DNA of 64,000 bases, from positions 310,001 to 374,000 of the forward strand of contig JBKBKC010000001.1 of NCBI GenBank assembly GCA_046294265.1, in the 5' to 3' direction. A program made the translations under genes and the position numbers. This stretch comes from JBKBKC01 sp046294265 (lineage in GTDB: Bacteria; Pseudomonadota; Alphaproteobacteria; Rhodobacterales; Rhodobacteraceae). Positions within the stretch are counted from its first letter, which is position 1. Every line of letters starts with the position of its first letter. The notes beneath the pieces were generated by a model. The model saw only the letters and a program-made list of their open reading frames with translations, searched no databases and had not been told where the DNA came from. Positions 24,169 through 32,392 of the stretch are shown here, piece by piece.

Positions 24169-25040
24169 GCATTCCGCAGAACACCGCGCGGGGCATCTGG
24201 CTGATGGTGGCGACGACCATCGTCTTTGCCTTCCAGGACGGGCTGTCGCGGCATCTGGCGGGGGAATACAACGTCATCATGGTGGTGATGATCCGCTACT
24301 GGTTCTTTGCGCTCTTCGTGATGGCGGTGGCTGCGCGGGCGCCGGGGGGGCTGCGGGCGGCGGTGCGGTCACGGCATCCGCTGGTGCAGGCGTTCCGGGG
24401 GGTGCTGCTGGCGGCGGAGATCTGCGTCATGGTTCTGGCGTTCGTGAAGCTGGGGCTGGTGGAGGCGCATGCGGTCTTTGCCTGCTATCCCTTGCTGATC
24501 GCGGCCCTGTCGGGGCCGGTGCTGGGCGAGCGGGTGGGCTGGCGGCGCTGGACGGCCATCGGGATCGGATTTGTGGGGATCCTCGTGATCCTGCAGCCGG
24601 GGGCGGGGGTTTTTTCGCCCTGGGCGCTGGTGGCCCTGCTCTCTGCGGCCATGTTCGCGCTTTACGGGCTATTGACGCGCTGGGTGTCGCGGGACGATGC
24701 GGCCTCGGTGTCGTTCTTCTGGACGGGAACGGCGGGATGCGCCGCCATCACCTGTGCCGGCGCCTGGTTCTGGGAGCCGATGGCGACGGGTGACTGGGGC
24801 TGGATGGCCCTGTTGTGCTGCACGGGGGTGCTTGGCCACTACCTGTTGATCCGGGCCTATGAGGTGGCCGAGGCGAGTGCCGTGCAGCCATTCGCCTATC
24901 TGCAACTGGTCTTTGCCTCGGCCATCGGGATCGCGGTCTTTGGCGAGGTGCTGCGCGCGAATGTGGTGATCGGGGTGCTGATCGTGGTGGCGGCGGGGCT
25001 GTTCACGCTGTGGCGCCAGCGCCTGCGGGCGGTGCGCTGA
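24165..25040 (+). CDS. EamA-family (DMT) transporter, tandem copy 2
   Basis: A 291-residue paralogue of the preceding gene, with MSIPQNTARGIWLMVATTIV, the shared QDGLSRHLAGEYNVIMVVMI block and a final QPFAYLQLVFASAIGIAVFGEVLRANVV. The ATG overlaps the preceding stop (ATGA). The two could be homodimeric transporters of different specificity or form a heteromeric pair, as paired small transporters do; at ten helices each, independent function is more likely. Followed by the long perfect hairpin at 25056-25111. Confidence 0.88.
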   Translation: MSIPQNTARGIWLMVATTIVFAFQDGLSRHLAGEYNVIMVVMIRYWFFALFVMAVAARAPGGLRAAVRSRHPLVQAFRGVLLAAEICVMVLAFVKLGLVEAHAVFACYPLLIAALSGPVLGERVGWRRWTAIGIGFVGILVILQPGAGVFSPWALVALLSAAMFALYGLLTRWVSRDDAASVSFFWTGTAGCAAITCAGAWFWEPMATGDWGWMALLCCTGVLGHYLLIRAYEVAEASAVQPFAYLQLVFASAIGIAVFGEVLRANVVIGVLIVVAAGLFTLWRQRLRAVR

Positions 25041-25055
25041 GGGCAGGCGTCGAAT

Positions 25056-25134
25056 GGGTATTTGTGCAAAGAAGAGAACGCACGCCTGTTCTCTTCTTTG
25101 CACAAATACCCCGGGGTCCGGGGCAGCGCCCCGG
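25056..25134. repeat. Dispersed repeat, copy 4: head-to-head pair forming a 24-bp perfect hairpin
   Basis: Two opposed copies of the repeat tail form perfect 24-bp arms (25056-25079 and 25088-25111) around an 8-nt loop. A second hairpin CCGGGGC-AGC-GCCCCGG follows (25118-25134). It lies between the convergent EamA and slt genes, so it probably acts as a two-way transcription terminator. The arms begin GGGTATTTGTGCAAAGAAGA. The arm at 25088-25111 differs from copy 5 (28109-28132) at only two positions. Confidence 0.85.
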
Positions 25135-25144
25135 GGGGTGCCGT

Positions 25145-27073
25145 TCAGCGACCGGTCAGCTCTGCCGTCACCCGCACCGGGCCGGGCTGCCCGCGCAGGC
25201 GGGCGCGGTAGATCACCAGGCTTTCCACCACGCGCATGATGTAGGTGCGGGTTTCGGTGATGGGCACCCGTTCCACCCAGTCCACGGGGTCGATGGCGGG
25301 GTCGCGCGGGTCGCCGAATTCCGTGATCCAGCGGCGGGGGCGGCCGGGGCCTGCGTTGTAGCCTGCGGCCACCAGCGAGACGGCGGGGCCGAATTCGTCG
25401 ATCAGTTTCTTGAGGTAGGCGGCCCCCAGCGTGACGTTGTAGGCCGGATCGGTGGTCAGGCGCGGCAGGGCATAGGGCTGCCCTGTCTCTCGCGCCATCA
25501 GTTCCGCGGTGCCGGGCATCACCTGCATCAGGCCTCGGGCACCTGCGGGGCTGATCACCGCGGGGTCGAATTCGCTTTCGCGCCGGGCGATGGAGAGGGC
25601 CAGCGCGCGGCTGACGGGCAGGCCGTCGGGCACGAGGTCAGGCACGGGAAAATAGGCGCGCGGGATGATGCGGCCGCGGTCGGCGGCCTGTTTGGCGAGA
25701 AGGACGGCGAGGTGCGGCTCATCCAGCGCGAGGGCCATGTCGGCCATCTGGTCGAGGTCTTCGGGGCTGCGCCCCTCGGCCAGATGCAGCAGGAACCGCT
25801 TGCCGTTTGCACGATCGCCCGCGCGCAGGAAAAGTTGTGCCGCCTCCAGCACCGAGGAGCGGGCAAATCCGGCCTGCCGCCAGTCGGGCGGGCGGCGGTC
25901 GGACAACAGGCCCGCGTCAAGTGTCTGGCCCAGCCGTTCGGCGGCCAGGAGGCCGTAATAGGCGCTGGAATGGCGGGCGGCCTGCGTATAGGCGGCGCGG
26001 GCGGCCTCGGCGCGGCCTGCCGCCTCTTGGGCGCGCCCCTCCCAGTAATGGGCGCGCGAGAGGCTGATGGGGGTGGCCACGCCCGCGCGCAGGTCCTGGA
26101 AATGCTGCAAGGCGGTGGCGGGATCGTTTAGCTTGCGCAGGGCGATGAAGCCCGCAAGGAATTCCAGATCGGCGAAGCTGCCGCCGCGCGTCAGGCCATG
26201 CGAGGCGGCGACGCGCCAGGCCTGGCGGTGCTTGCCCTCCTCCATCAGCGCGCGGGCGAGGTTGGCGCGGCGGGGGGCCCAGGCCTCGGGGCGGCCCAGC
26301 GTGCCTGTGTCGGAACGCTCGAGGATCAGATCGGCGGCGGCATCGCGCAGGCCCTTGTTCATGCGCCACTGGAAACGGTCATGGGCTAGGCCCGGATCGC
26401 CGGCCAGCGCCGGGGGGATCGCGGCGATCAGGGGATTCACGCCGTCCTTGTTCTCGCGCAGGGCAATCCGGGCGGTGGCCAGCCCGCGCCAGCCCGCGCC
26501 CACGCGGGACAACATGCGCTGCGCCTCGGCGATGCGGCCATCCCAGAGGAGGCGGTCGAGGCGGGCCTCATGCGTGGCCACGGGCTGGGCGGCGAGCGCG
26601 AGGAAGGCGGTTTCCTGGCTTGCGTCGAAATTCAGCGTGATCCAGGCGCGGGCGGCGGCGGCGGCGGCATCCTGTGCGCGGCCCTGGGCCTGCAGCGCCC
26701 GGATCAGGGCCATCGCGCCGTCGGGCGTGGCGGGGTGCCGGTCGCCCAGAAAGGCGATCACCCGGTCCGGAGTGGCGGACCGGGCCAGCGCAGGCTCGGC
26801 CCGCTGGCGCAGGAATCCGAGGCCGGGCCAGTCGGCGCGGCGGGCGATGAACCGCTCGGTATCGGTCAGCGTGCCCTCGCCTGCGCGCAGGCGCAGCCAT
26901 TCCACCACATCCGCCTGCACCGGCCCCTGCGCGGCGGCGGCGGCCTGCGCCCAATCCTTGGCCCCCGCCGCGGCCAGGGCGCGGCGGAAGGCGGCGTCAT
27001 CGGCAAGGCCCGGCAGGGCGAGGGACAGCGCAAGGGCCATCCCGGCGGCGAGGCGGATCAGGGTGCGGATCAT
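25145..27073 (-). CDS. slt: Soluble lytic murein transglycosylase
   Basis: A periplasmic enzyme that cleaves peptidoglycan to anhydromuropeptides. 642 residues: signal peptide (MIRTLIRLAAGMALALSLAL, cleavage near GLA-D), a long helical superhelix of TPR-like repeats (about 40-470), then the lysozyme-like SLT domain with catalytic Glu in ARRESEFDPAVISPAGARGLMQVMPGTA and YNVTLGAAYLKKL, AGYNAGPGRPRRW. This matches Slt70 architecture. Start 27073 was preferred over 27109 because the signal peptide begins there. It converges on the second EamA gene. Confidence 0.93.
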   Translation of the reverse strand: MIRTLIRLAAGMALALSLALPGLADDAAFRRALAAAGAKDWAQAAAAAQGPVQADVVEWLRLRAGEGTLTDTERFIARRADWPGLGFLRQRAEPALARSATPDRVIAFLGDRHPATPDGAMALIRALQAQGRAQDAAAAAARAWITLNFDASQETAFLALAAQPVATHEARLDRLLWDGRIAEAQRMLSRVGAGWRGLATARIALRENKDGVNPLIAAIPPALAGDPGLAHDRFQWRMNKGLRDAAADLILERSDTGTLGRPEAWAPRRANLARALMEEGKHRQAWRVAASHGLTRGGSFADLEFLAGFIALRKLNDPATALQHFQDLRAGVATPISLSRAHYWEGRAQEAAGRAEAARAAYTQAARHSSAYYGLLAAERLGQTLDAGLLSDRRPPDWRQAGFARSSVLEAAQLFLRAGDRANGKRFLLHLAEGRSPEDLDQMADMALALDEPHLAVLLAKQAADRGRIIPRAYFPVPDLVPDGLPVSRALALSIARRESEFDPAVISPAGARGLMQVMPGTAELMARETGQPYALPRLTTDPAYNVTLGAAYLKKLIDEFGPAVSLVAAGYNAGPGRPRRWITEFGDPRDPAIDPVDWVERVPITETRTYIMRVVESLVIYRARLRGQPGPVRVTAELTGR

Positions 27074-27213
27074 GGCGGGCCTTTTGGCCTGACGGGGGGC
27101 CTTGTGCAACTCACATCCGCGCCATGGCGGCGGCGCTTGGCAAGCCCCTGCGCCGGCGGTAGGAAGACGGATGGTTCATCCGGGCGCCCCGCCCCCCATC
27201 GGAGATGCGTGTC

Positions 27214-28089
27214 ATGATCAAGGGCTCCATGCCTGCGCTGGTCACGCCGTTCAAGGACGGCGCCGTGGATTTCGGCACGCTGAAGGCGCTGGTCGAATGG
27301 CACATCGCCGAGGGCAGCCACGGGATCGTGCCGGTGGGGACCACGGGCGAAAGCCCGACCCTGACCCATGCCGAACATGAGGCGGTGATCGAGGCGGTGG
27401 TGGAGACGGCGGCGGGCCGGGTGCCGGTGATCGCAGGCACCGGGTCGAACAGCACGGCCGAGGCCATCGGCCTGATCCGCCATGCCGAGCGGGTGGGGGC
27501 GGACGCCGCATTGGTTGTGACGCCCTATTACAACAAGCCCACGCAGGCTGGCCTTGTCGCGCATTACACCGCGATCCATGATGCCTGCACCCTGCCCATC
27601 ATCATCTACAACATTCCGGGGCGGTCCGTGGTGGACATGTCGCCCGAGACGATGGGCGTGCTGGCCCGTCTGCCGCGTATCGTGGGCGTGAAGGACGCGA
27701 CCGGCAAGCTGGAGCGGGTGAGCCAGCAGCGCATCACCTGCGGGTCAGACTTCATCCAGCTGTCGGGCGAGGATGCGACGGCGCTGGGCTTCAACGCGCA
27801 TGGCGGCGTGGGCTGCATCAGCGTCACCGCCAATGTTGCGCCGCGCCTTTGCGCCGAATTCCAGGAGGCGACACTGGCGGGCGATTACGCCCGCGCGCTG
27901 GACTATCAGGATCGGCTGATGCCGCTGCATGAGGCGATTTTCCTCGAGCCCGGGCTGGCGGGCGCGAAATATGGCCTGTCGCGGCTGGGGCTCTGCGCCG
28001 AGGACGTGCGGCTGCCGCTGGTCGGCCTGACCGAGGGCACCAAGGCGCGCATCGACGCGGCGATGCGGCACGCGGGGCTGCTGAACTGA
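27214..28089 (+). CDS. dapA: 4-hydroxy-tetrahydrodipicolinate synthase
   Basis: Condenses pyruvate with aspartate semialdehyde, the first committed step of lysine/diaminopimelate synthesis. TIM-barrel aldolase of 291 residues with all key residues: Schiff-base Lys160 (GVKDATG), Tyr132 (IYNIPGRS), Thr43-Thr44 (VGTTGESPTL), Tyr106 (TPYYNKPTQ) and Arg137. The start at 27214 (MIKGSMPALVTPF) is chosen because GGAG at 27201-27204 is nine bases upstream; ATG 27205 would abut it. It stands alone, with a dispersed repeat 20 bases after the stop. Confidence 0.97.
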   Translation: MIKGSMPALVTPFKDGAVDFGTLKALVEWHIAEGSHGIVPVGTTGESPTLTHAEHEAVIEAVVETAAGRVPVIAGTGSNSTAEAIGLIRHAERVGADAALVVTPYYNKPTQAGLVAHYTAIHDACTLPIIIYNIPGRSVVDMSPETMGVLARLPRIVGVKDATGKLERVSQQRITCGSDFIQLSGEDATALGFNAHGGVGCISVTANVAPRLCAEFQEATLAGDYARALDYQDRLMPLHEAIFLEPGLAGAKYGLSRLGLCAEDVRLPLVGLTEGTKARIDAAMRHAGLLN

Positions 28090-28108
28090 GGAACGGGCCG
28101 CACGGCGC

Positions 28109-28132
28109 GTTCTCTTCTTTGCCTAAATACCC
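28109..28132 (-). repeat. Dispersed intergenic repeat, copy 5
   Basis: 24 bases that on the minus strand begin GGGTATTTAGGCAAAGAAGA. It matches the arms of copy 4 except at two adjacent positions. It lies 20 bases after the dapA stop and lacks the GC hairpin, so it is a partial copy. No inverted partner is nearby. Confidence 0.75.
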
Positions 28133-28174
28133 ATGCGACCTGTCCACCCATCGCCACGACTGACATCTTTACAA

Positions 28175-28192
28175 AACCGGAATTGTCGTGAT
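28175..28192 (+). repeat. 18-bp direct repeat, copy A, before arsR
   Basis: AACCGGAATTGTCGTGAT, matching 16 of 18 positions with AACCGGAGTTTTCGTGAT at 28544-28561 in front of the permease gene. Both copies contain a CCGGA that can serve as a ribosome binding site and a GTG. It may be a duplicated translation-start cassette or an operator for the ArsR protein encoded between them. Confidence 0.55.
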
Positions 28193-28202
28193 ATTGGGAC
28201 GC

Positions 28203-28514
28203 ATGAGCACCGCGACCCCCGAATCCCGCGCCTTTGCCGCCCTTGGGCATGATGCCCGCCTGCGTGTCTTTCGCCTGCTGGTGCAGGCAGGGCCGCAGGG
28301 GCTGAACGTGTCCGACATCGCGGCGCATCTGGGGTTGGCCCCTTCGACGCTGGCACATCACCTGTCGGCGCTGGTCGCGGCCGGGCTGGTCGCGCAGGGC
28401 CGGCAGGGGCGCGAGGTGCTGAACCGCGCCATGCCGGGGCGGGCCGAGGCGCTGGCGGCGTTCCTGACCCATGCCTGCTGCGCCGGGGTGGCACCGCGCG
28501 AGGATGCGGCCTGA
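28203..28514 (+). CDS. ArsR-family transcriptional regulator
   Basis: A 103-residue winged-helix repressor of the ArsR/SmtB family: AFAALGHDARLRVFRLLVQAG, the recognition helix region VSDIAAHLGLAPSTLAHHLSAL and the wing GLVAQGRQGREVLNRA. A C-terminal Cys-Cys pair (THACCAG) could bind a soft metal or metalloid. It precedes a permease gene of the ArsP-like family by 45 bases, giving the usual sensor-effector pair. A GTG at 28188 (five codons upstream, inside the 18-bp repeat) is an alternative start with a better-spaced ribosome binding site. Confidence 0.88.
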   Translation: MSTATPESRAFAALGHDARLRVFRLLVQAGPQGLNVSDIAAHLGLAPSTLAHHLSALVAAGLVAQGRQGREVLNRAMPGRAEALAAFLTHACCAGVAPREDAA

Positions 28515-28543
28515 GCCCTTTTTTTGCCCCGACACACCGATAG

Positions 28544-28561
28544 AACCGGAGTTTTCGTGAT
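28544..28561 (+). repeat. 18-bp direct repeat, copy B, at the permease start
   Basis: AACCGGAGTTTTCGTGAT; overlaps the ATG (28560) of the permease gene and supplies its GGAG ribosome binding site. See the copy at 28175-28192. The 350-base spacing covers the whole arsR gene, so a repressor bound here could control the permease separately. Confidence 0.55.
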
Positions 28562-29606
28562 GACCGACCTGCCCGCCTCCGCCGCCCCGCCGTTCCATCG
28601 CCGCGCTGCCGATCTGGTGTCGCGGCACCGGGTCTGGGGGGTGGTCGTGCTGATCCTGTTGGGGCTTGGCCTGATCGACCCCGCGCAGGGGGCGGAATCG
28701 CTGCGCTTCACGCTGGCGGCGCTGTGGAGTGTCGCGCCGTTTCTGGCGCTGTCAGTGGCGATTGCGGCGGGCGCGGGGGCCAGCGGGGCGGACAACCTGA
28801 TCGCGCGGTCCTTTACCGGCGCGCCCGCGGTGATGATTCTGGCGGCGGCGCTGATGGGCGCGATCTCGCCCTTCTGTTCCTGCGGGGTGATCCCGCTGAT
28901 TGCGGCGCTGCTGGCGATGGGGGTGCCATTGGCGCCGGTGATGGCGTTCTGGCTGGCCTCGCCCGTCATGGACCCGTCGATGTTCGTGCTGACCTGGGGC
29001 GTGCTGGGGCTGGAGTTTGCGGTTGGCAAGCTGATGGCCGCGATCTTTCTGGGGCTCTTGGGCGGGACGGTGGTGCATCTGATGGTGCGGGCGGGCGCGC
29101 TGACGGATGCGCTGCGCGACGGGATCGGCAATGGCGGCTGCGGCGGATCGAAGGTGCGCGCACCCAAGCCCGTGGTCTGGCGGTTCTGGGCCGAGCCTGC
29201 GCGGCTGGCCAAGTTCGGGGCCGACGCGCGCAAGACCGCGCTGTTCCTGGGCCAGTGGCTGACGCTGGCCTTCGTGCTGGAAAGCCTGATGGTGGCCTAT
29301 GTGCCCGCCTCGTCGATCACCTGGGCGCTGGGGGGCGAGGGCGTGCTGCCGATCCTGACCGCAACACTGGTGGGCGTGCCGGCCTATCTGAACGGGTATG
29401 CTGCCCTGCCGCTGGTGGGCGGGCTGATCGGGCAGGGGATGGCGCCGGGGGCGGGCATGGCCTTTGTCGTGGCGGGGGGTGTGACCTCGATCCCCGCCGC
29501 GATCGCGGTCTGGGCGCTGGTGCGGCCGCCGGTCTTTGCCCTTTACATCGCGCTGTCGCTGACGGGGGCCTTTGTGGCGGGGCTTGTGTTCCAGATGCTG
29601 GCCTGA
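28560..29606 (+). CDS. Permease of the YraQ/ArsP (DUF318) family
   Basis: A 348-residue inner-membrane protein with about eight helices. The family hallmark SPFCSCGVIPLIAALLAMGVPLAP sits near residue 104, and a second cluster GNGGCGGSKVRAPKP lies in the central cytoplasmic loop. ArsP members export trivalent organoarsenicals such as methylarsenite using these cysteines; others have unknown substrates. Placement after an arsR gene with a Cys-Cys tail supports metalloid efflux, but no arsenate reductase or arsM is near, so the substrate is inference. Confidence 0.87.
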   Translation: MTDLPASAAPPFHRRAADLVSRHRVWGVVVLILLGLGLIDPAQGAESLRFTLAALWSVAPFLALSVAIAAGAGASGADNLIARSFTGAPAVMILAAALMGAISPFCSCGVIPLIAALLAMGVPLAPVMAFWLASPVMDPSMFVLTWGVLGLEFAVGKLMAAIFLGLLGGTVVHLMVRAGALTDALRDGIGNGGCGGSKVRAPKPVVWRFWAEPARLAKFGADARKTALFLGQWLTLAFVLESLMVAYVPASSITWALGGEGVLPILTATLVGVPAYLNGYAALPLVGGLIGQGMAPGAGMAFVVAGGVTSIPAAIAVWALVRPPVFALYIALSLTGAFVAGLVFQMLA

Positions 29607-29646
29607 CAGGTCCTTGATCGCCCGAAGGCCGGGCGTGGGCCATGCG

Positions 29647-30525
29647 GTGACCGACAACCTGCGGGGCAGTATCTTCATGGTCCTGTCGATGGCGGGCTTT
29701 GCGGTGGAGGACCTGCTGTTGAAGCTGGTCGCGCAGGCCATGCCGGTGGGGCAGATCCTGATTGTCTTTGGCGGGCTGGGGATGGCGCTGTTTGCGGCGC
29801 TGTGCCTGCGGCAGGGCCTGCCGCTGTGGCACCGGGCGGTCCTGTCGCGGCCTTTGCTGCTGCGGGCCGGGTTCGAGGTGGGGGGGCGATTGTTCCACAC
29901 GCTGGCTCTGGCGCTGACCTCGCTGGCGGCGACCTCGGCCATTCTGCAGGCAACGCCGCTGGTGGTGGTGGCGGGGGCTGCGATGATCTTTGGCGAGCGG
30001 GTGGGCTGGCGGCGGTGGCTGGCGATCCTGGTGGGGTTCGCGGGGGTCATGATCATCCTGCGGCCGGGGGTGGAGGGGTTCACGCCGCTGTCGCTGCTTG
30101 CCGTGGCGGGGATGATCGGCTTTGCGGGGCGTGACCTTGCCACGCGGGCGGCGCCGCCGGTGCTGGGGAACCTGCAGCTGGGCGTCTATGGCTTTGGCGC
30201 GATGATCCCGGCGGGGGGGGCCCTGCTGGCCTGGACGGGGGGTGCTGTGGTGCCCGATGCGGCGGGGGCCGGGGCGCTGCTGGGGGCGGTCGGGGTGGGG
30301 GTGGCGGCCTATCTTGCGCTGACCATCGCGATGCGGACGGGCGAGGTGTCGGTCGTGACACCGTTCCGCTACAGCCGGTTGGTGTTCGCGCTGGTGCTGG
30401 CGGTTCTGCTGTTGGGCGAGGTGCCGGACGGGGCGACCTTGCTGGGGTCGGGGATCGTGGTGGGCAGCGGGATCTACACGCTGTTCCGCACCCACCGGGC
30501 GAATCGCAACGCCCCAAACCTCTGA
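29647..30525 (+). CDS. EamA-family (DMT) transporter, third copy
   Basis: A 292-residue ten-helix transporter related to the two at 23.3-25.0 kb. Landmarks: GSIFMVLSMAGFAVEDLLLKL, FHTLALALTSLAATSAILQATPLVVVAGAAMIFGERVGWRRW, and FRYSRLVFALVLAVLLLGE. The start is taken at GTG 29647 because VTDNLRG parallels the VTPDNRLG start of the first tandem paralogue; GTG 29635 is an alternative. It follows the permease by 40 bases and may be cotranscribed. Confidence 0.85.
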   Translation: MTDNLRGSIFMVLSMAGFAVEDLLLKLVAQAMPVGQILIVFGGLGMALFAALCLRQGLPLWHRAVLSRPLLLRAGFEVGGRLFHTLALALTSLAATSAILQATPLVVVAGAAMIFGERVGWRRWLAILVGFAGVMIILRPGVEGFTPLSLLAVAGMIGFAGRDLATRAAPPVLGNLQLGVYGFGAMIPAGGALLAWTGGAVVPDAAGAGALLGAVGVGVAAYLALTIAMRTGEVSVVTPFRYSRLVFALVLAVLLLGEVPDGATLLGSGIVVGSGIYTLFRTHRANRNAPNL

Positions 30526-30756
30526 AATCTCTGCTTTTTACGGTTAGCAAACCCTTAAGGTCGCGCGGGTTCCGGGGCAGTCCTGCCGGTGCGGGCGGGG
30601 GCGTTTCCCTGCCGCGGATAATGACAAATCCTTGCCCCGATCATGTCCGAAAAATGGCGAAATCCGGGTGCCTTCTGGGCGGCAGGACGGCGATGCCGCC
30701 ACAAACCCAGATGCCCCAGAGCCAGACCCTGGCCCAGACCCAGAAGGAGAGCCGCC

Positions 30757-31377
30757 ATGTTCATGCAAGACATCACCCGCCTCAACCCCGTTGCCGCCCT
30801 GGTGACGGGCGCGCCGGTCACCACGGGATTGACCGCCGCGACCCTGGTCGAGACCCGCGCCGGATGGCGTGCGGTGGGCAGCCTGCGCCGTGGCGAGGCG
30901 GTGCAGACGCTGGACGGCGGGCTGCGGCGCATCGCGGCGGTGGAGCGTATGTGGATCCTGCCGCAGATGGGTGCCGATGTCATCGACCTGCCCGGCGGCA
31001 CCTTCGGCAATGATGACGCGGTGACGCTGCTGCCCGGCCAGCACCTGCTGACCGACCTCACGCGCGCGGATTTGGAACTGGGCGACCTGCCCGATGCGCT
31101 GGCGGTGCTGGTGCCTGCGGCGGCGATCGAGGGCTGGTGCGGGGCGCGGCGGCGGCGGGTTGCGGCGGCGCTGGAGGTGGTGACGCCGCTGTTCGAGGAA
31201 GAGGAATATGTCTGGGCGGCCTCGGGCCTTTTGCTGCACTGCCCGGCGATGGGTGAGGGGGCAGGGTCCGTGCCTTCGGTCTGCGGCGTGTTTCCCCGGC
31301 TGGGCGAGGCCACGGCGCGGCGGCTGCTGGCGGCGCGCGCCGATGGCGGGCTGTCGCTGCCGGGCTGGGCGGCCTGA
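30757..31377 (+). CDS. Hint-domain (hedgehog/intein-type) protein
   Basis: A 206-residue protein built around a Hint module: TAATLVETRAGWRAVGSLRRGEAVQTLDGGLRRIAAVERM is the N-terminal Hint block, LLPGQHLLTDLTRADLELGD the middle, and EEEYVWAASGLLLHCPAMG the later block. In typical Hint domains the first block opens with Cys (or Ser) as the self-splicing nucleophile; here the equivalent position reads GLTAATL with no Cys, and there is no clear terminal HN, so autoprocessing may be lost. Such proteins are common in Rhodobacteraceae and their function is unknown. AAGGAGA precedes the ATG. Confidence 0.8.
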   Translation: MFMQDITRLNPVAALVTGAPVTTGLTAATLVETRAGWRAVGSLRRGEAVQTLDGGLRRIAAVERMWILPQMGADVIDLPGGTFGNDDAVTLLPGQHLLTDLTRADLELGDLPDALAVLVPAAAIEGWCGARRRRVAAALEVVTPLFEEEEYVWAASGLLLHCPAMGEGAGSVPSVCGVFPRLGEATARRLLAARADGGLSLPGWAA

Positions 31378-31400
31378 CGGCAAGGGCGGCTGGCGCGCCC

Positions 31401-31859
31401 CTAGCCCTTGTGCGGTCTGGGGGGCGTGCCGCGCGCCGCGTGCTGATGCAGGCGCACATGGCGCAGCGCCTCGATCATCAGCGCGGTCAGCAGGCCGAAG
31501 GTCAAGAGGCCGTCGGCTGCGGCCATGCCTGCGAGGATACGCCATTCCTGCGGTGGCAGCACGTCGCCGAACCCGAGCGTGGTAAAAGCCACCAGCGAAA
31601 AATACATCGCCTCTTCAAAGTGGTCAAAGGCGCCGAGCATGTGGAAGGTGATCGCCCAGGACCAGACGCCCATGGTCATGATCGCGATCACGAGCAGCAT
31701 CACCGCGACCACCACCAGCACCAGCCGGAATCGCTGCGGATCGCGCATCAGCCAGTTGTGCCCGCGCAGCAGGGCGACCTCCATCGCCAACACGCCCATG
31801 GCCGCAATCAGGATGGTGGAGAGGATCAGCCCCGAGCCGATCAGAAGTTGCGCAATCAT
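31401..31859 (-). CDS. Two-TM-type potassium/ion channel protein
   Basis: A 152-residue membrane protein with an N-terminal helix (LLIGSGLILSTILIAAMGVL), a second (FRLVLVVVAVMLLVIAIMTM), a pore helix and selectivity filter FTTLGFGDVLPP, and a last helix (LAGMAAADGLLTFGLLTALM). TLGFGD matches the T-x-G-F-G-D signature of bacterial K+-channel pores (ion_trans_2). It has no cytoplasmic RCK or nucleotide-binding domain. The upstream ATG at 31880 is in frame, but MIAQLL at 31859 is the likelier start. Divergent from smpB. Confidence 0.85.
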   Translation of the reverse strand: MIAQLLIGSGLILSTILIAAMGVLAMEVALLRGHNWLMRDPQRFRLVLVVVAVMLLVIAIMTMGVWSWAITFHMLGAFDHFEEAMYFSLVAFTTLGFGDVLPPQEWRILAGMAAADGLLTFGLLTALMIEALRHVRLHQHAARGTPPRPHKG

Positions 31860-31918
31860 GACAGCCTTTCCCCCCTGCACTGGACAGGCACCGCGCCCGC
31901 CCTTATCTCGGGCCGATC

Positions 31919-32392
31919 ATGGCCGAGAAATCAGACCCCAACAGCAAGCTTATCGCCGAGAACCGCCGCGCGCGGTTCGACTATCACATCGAGGATGATG
32001 TGGAGGCGGGGATCATCCTGCTGGGGTCCGAGGTCAAGAGCCTGCGGCAGGGCGGGTCGAACATCGGCGAAAGCTATGCGAGCGTGGAGGGGGGCGAGTT
32101 GTGGCTGATCAACGGCTATATCGCGCCCTATCTGCCCGCCCGGACCTGGGGGCACGAAGAGCGGCGGCGCCGCAAGCTCTTGGTCAGCCGCAAGGAAATG
32201 GCGCGGATGTGGAACGCCACGGCGCGCGAGGGCATGACGCTGGTGCCGCTGAAGATGTATTTCAACGAGCGCGGGATCGTGAAGATCCGCATCGGCATCG
32301 CCAAGGGCAAGAAACTGTCCGACAAGCGCGAGACCAGCGCCAAGCGCGACTGGGACCGGCAGAAGGCGCGGCTGCTGAAGCAGGGGTTCTAG
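31919..32392 (+). CDS. smpB: SsrA-binding protein SmpB
   Basis: Binds the tRNA-like part of tmRNA and delivers it to stalled ribosomes for trans-translation. 157 residues with the OB-fold block RARFDYHIEDDVEAGIILLGSEVKSLRQGGSNIGESYA, NGYIAPY, and the C-terminal basic tail KGKKLSDKRETSAKRDWDRQKARLL that inserts in the mRNA channel. Its ssrA partner is not in the window. It converges with the sulfotransferase gene (4-base overlap of stops). Confidence 0.97.
   Translation: MAEKSDPNSKLIAENRRARFDYHIEDDVEAGIILLGSEVKSLRQGGSNIGESYASVEGGELWLINGYIAPYLPARTWGHEERRRRKLLVSRKEMARMWNATAREGMTLVPLKMYFNERGIVKIRIGIAKGKKLSDKRETSAKRDWDRQKARLLKQGF

Noticed and set aside
30700..30750. CCAGA-type short tandem repeats before the Hint gene
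   Set aside because: A few imperfect copies of CCAGA/CCCAGA occur, but with irregular spacing and no clear array; probably local composition.
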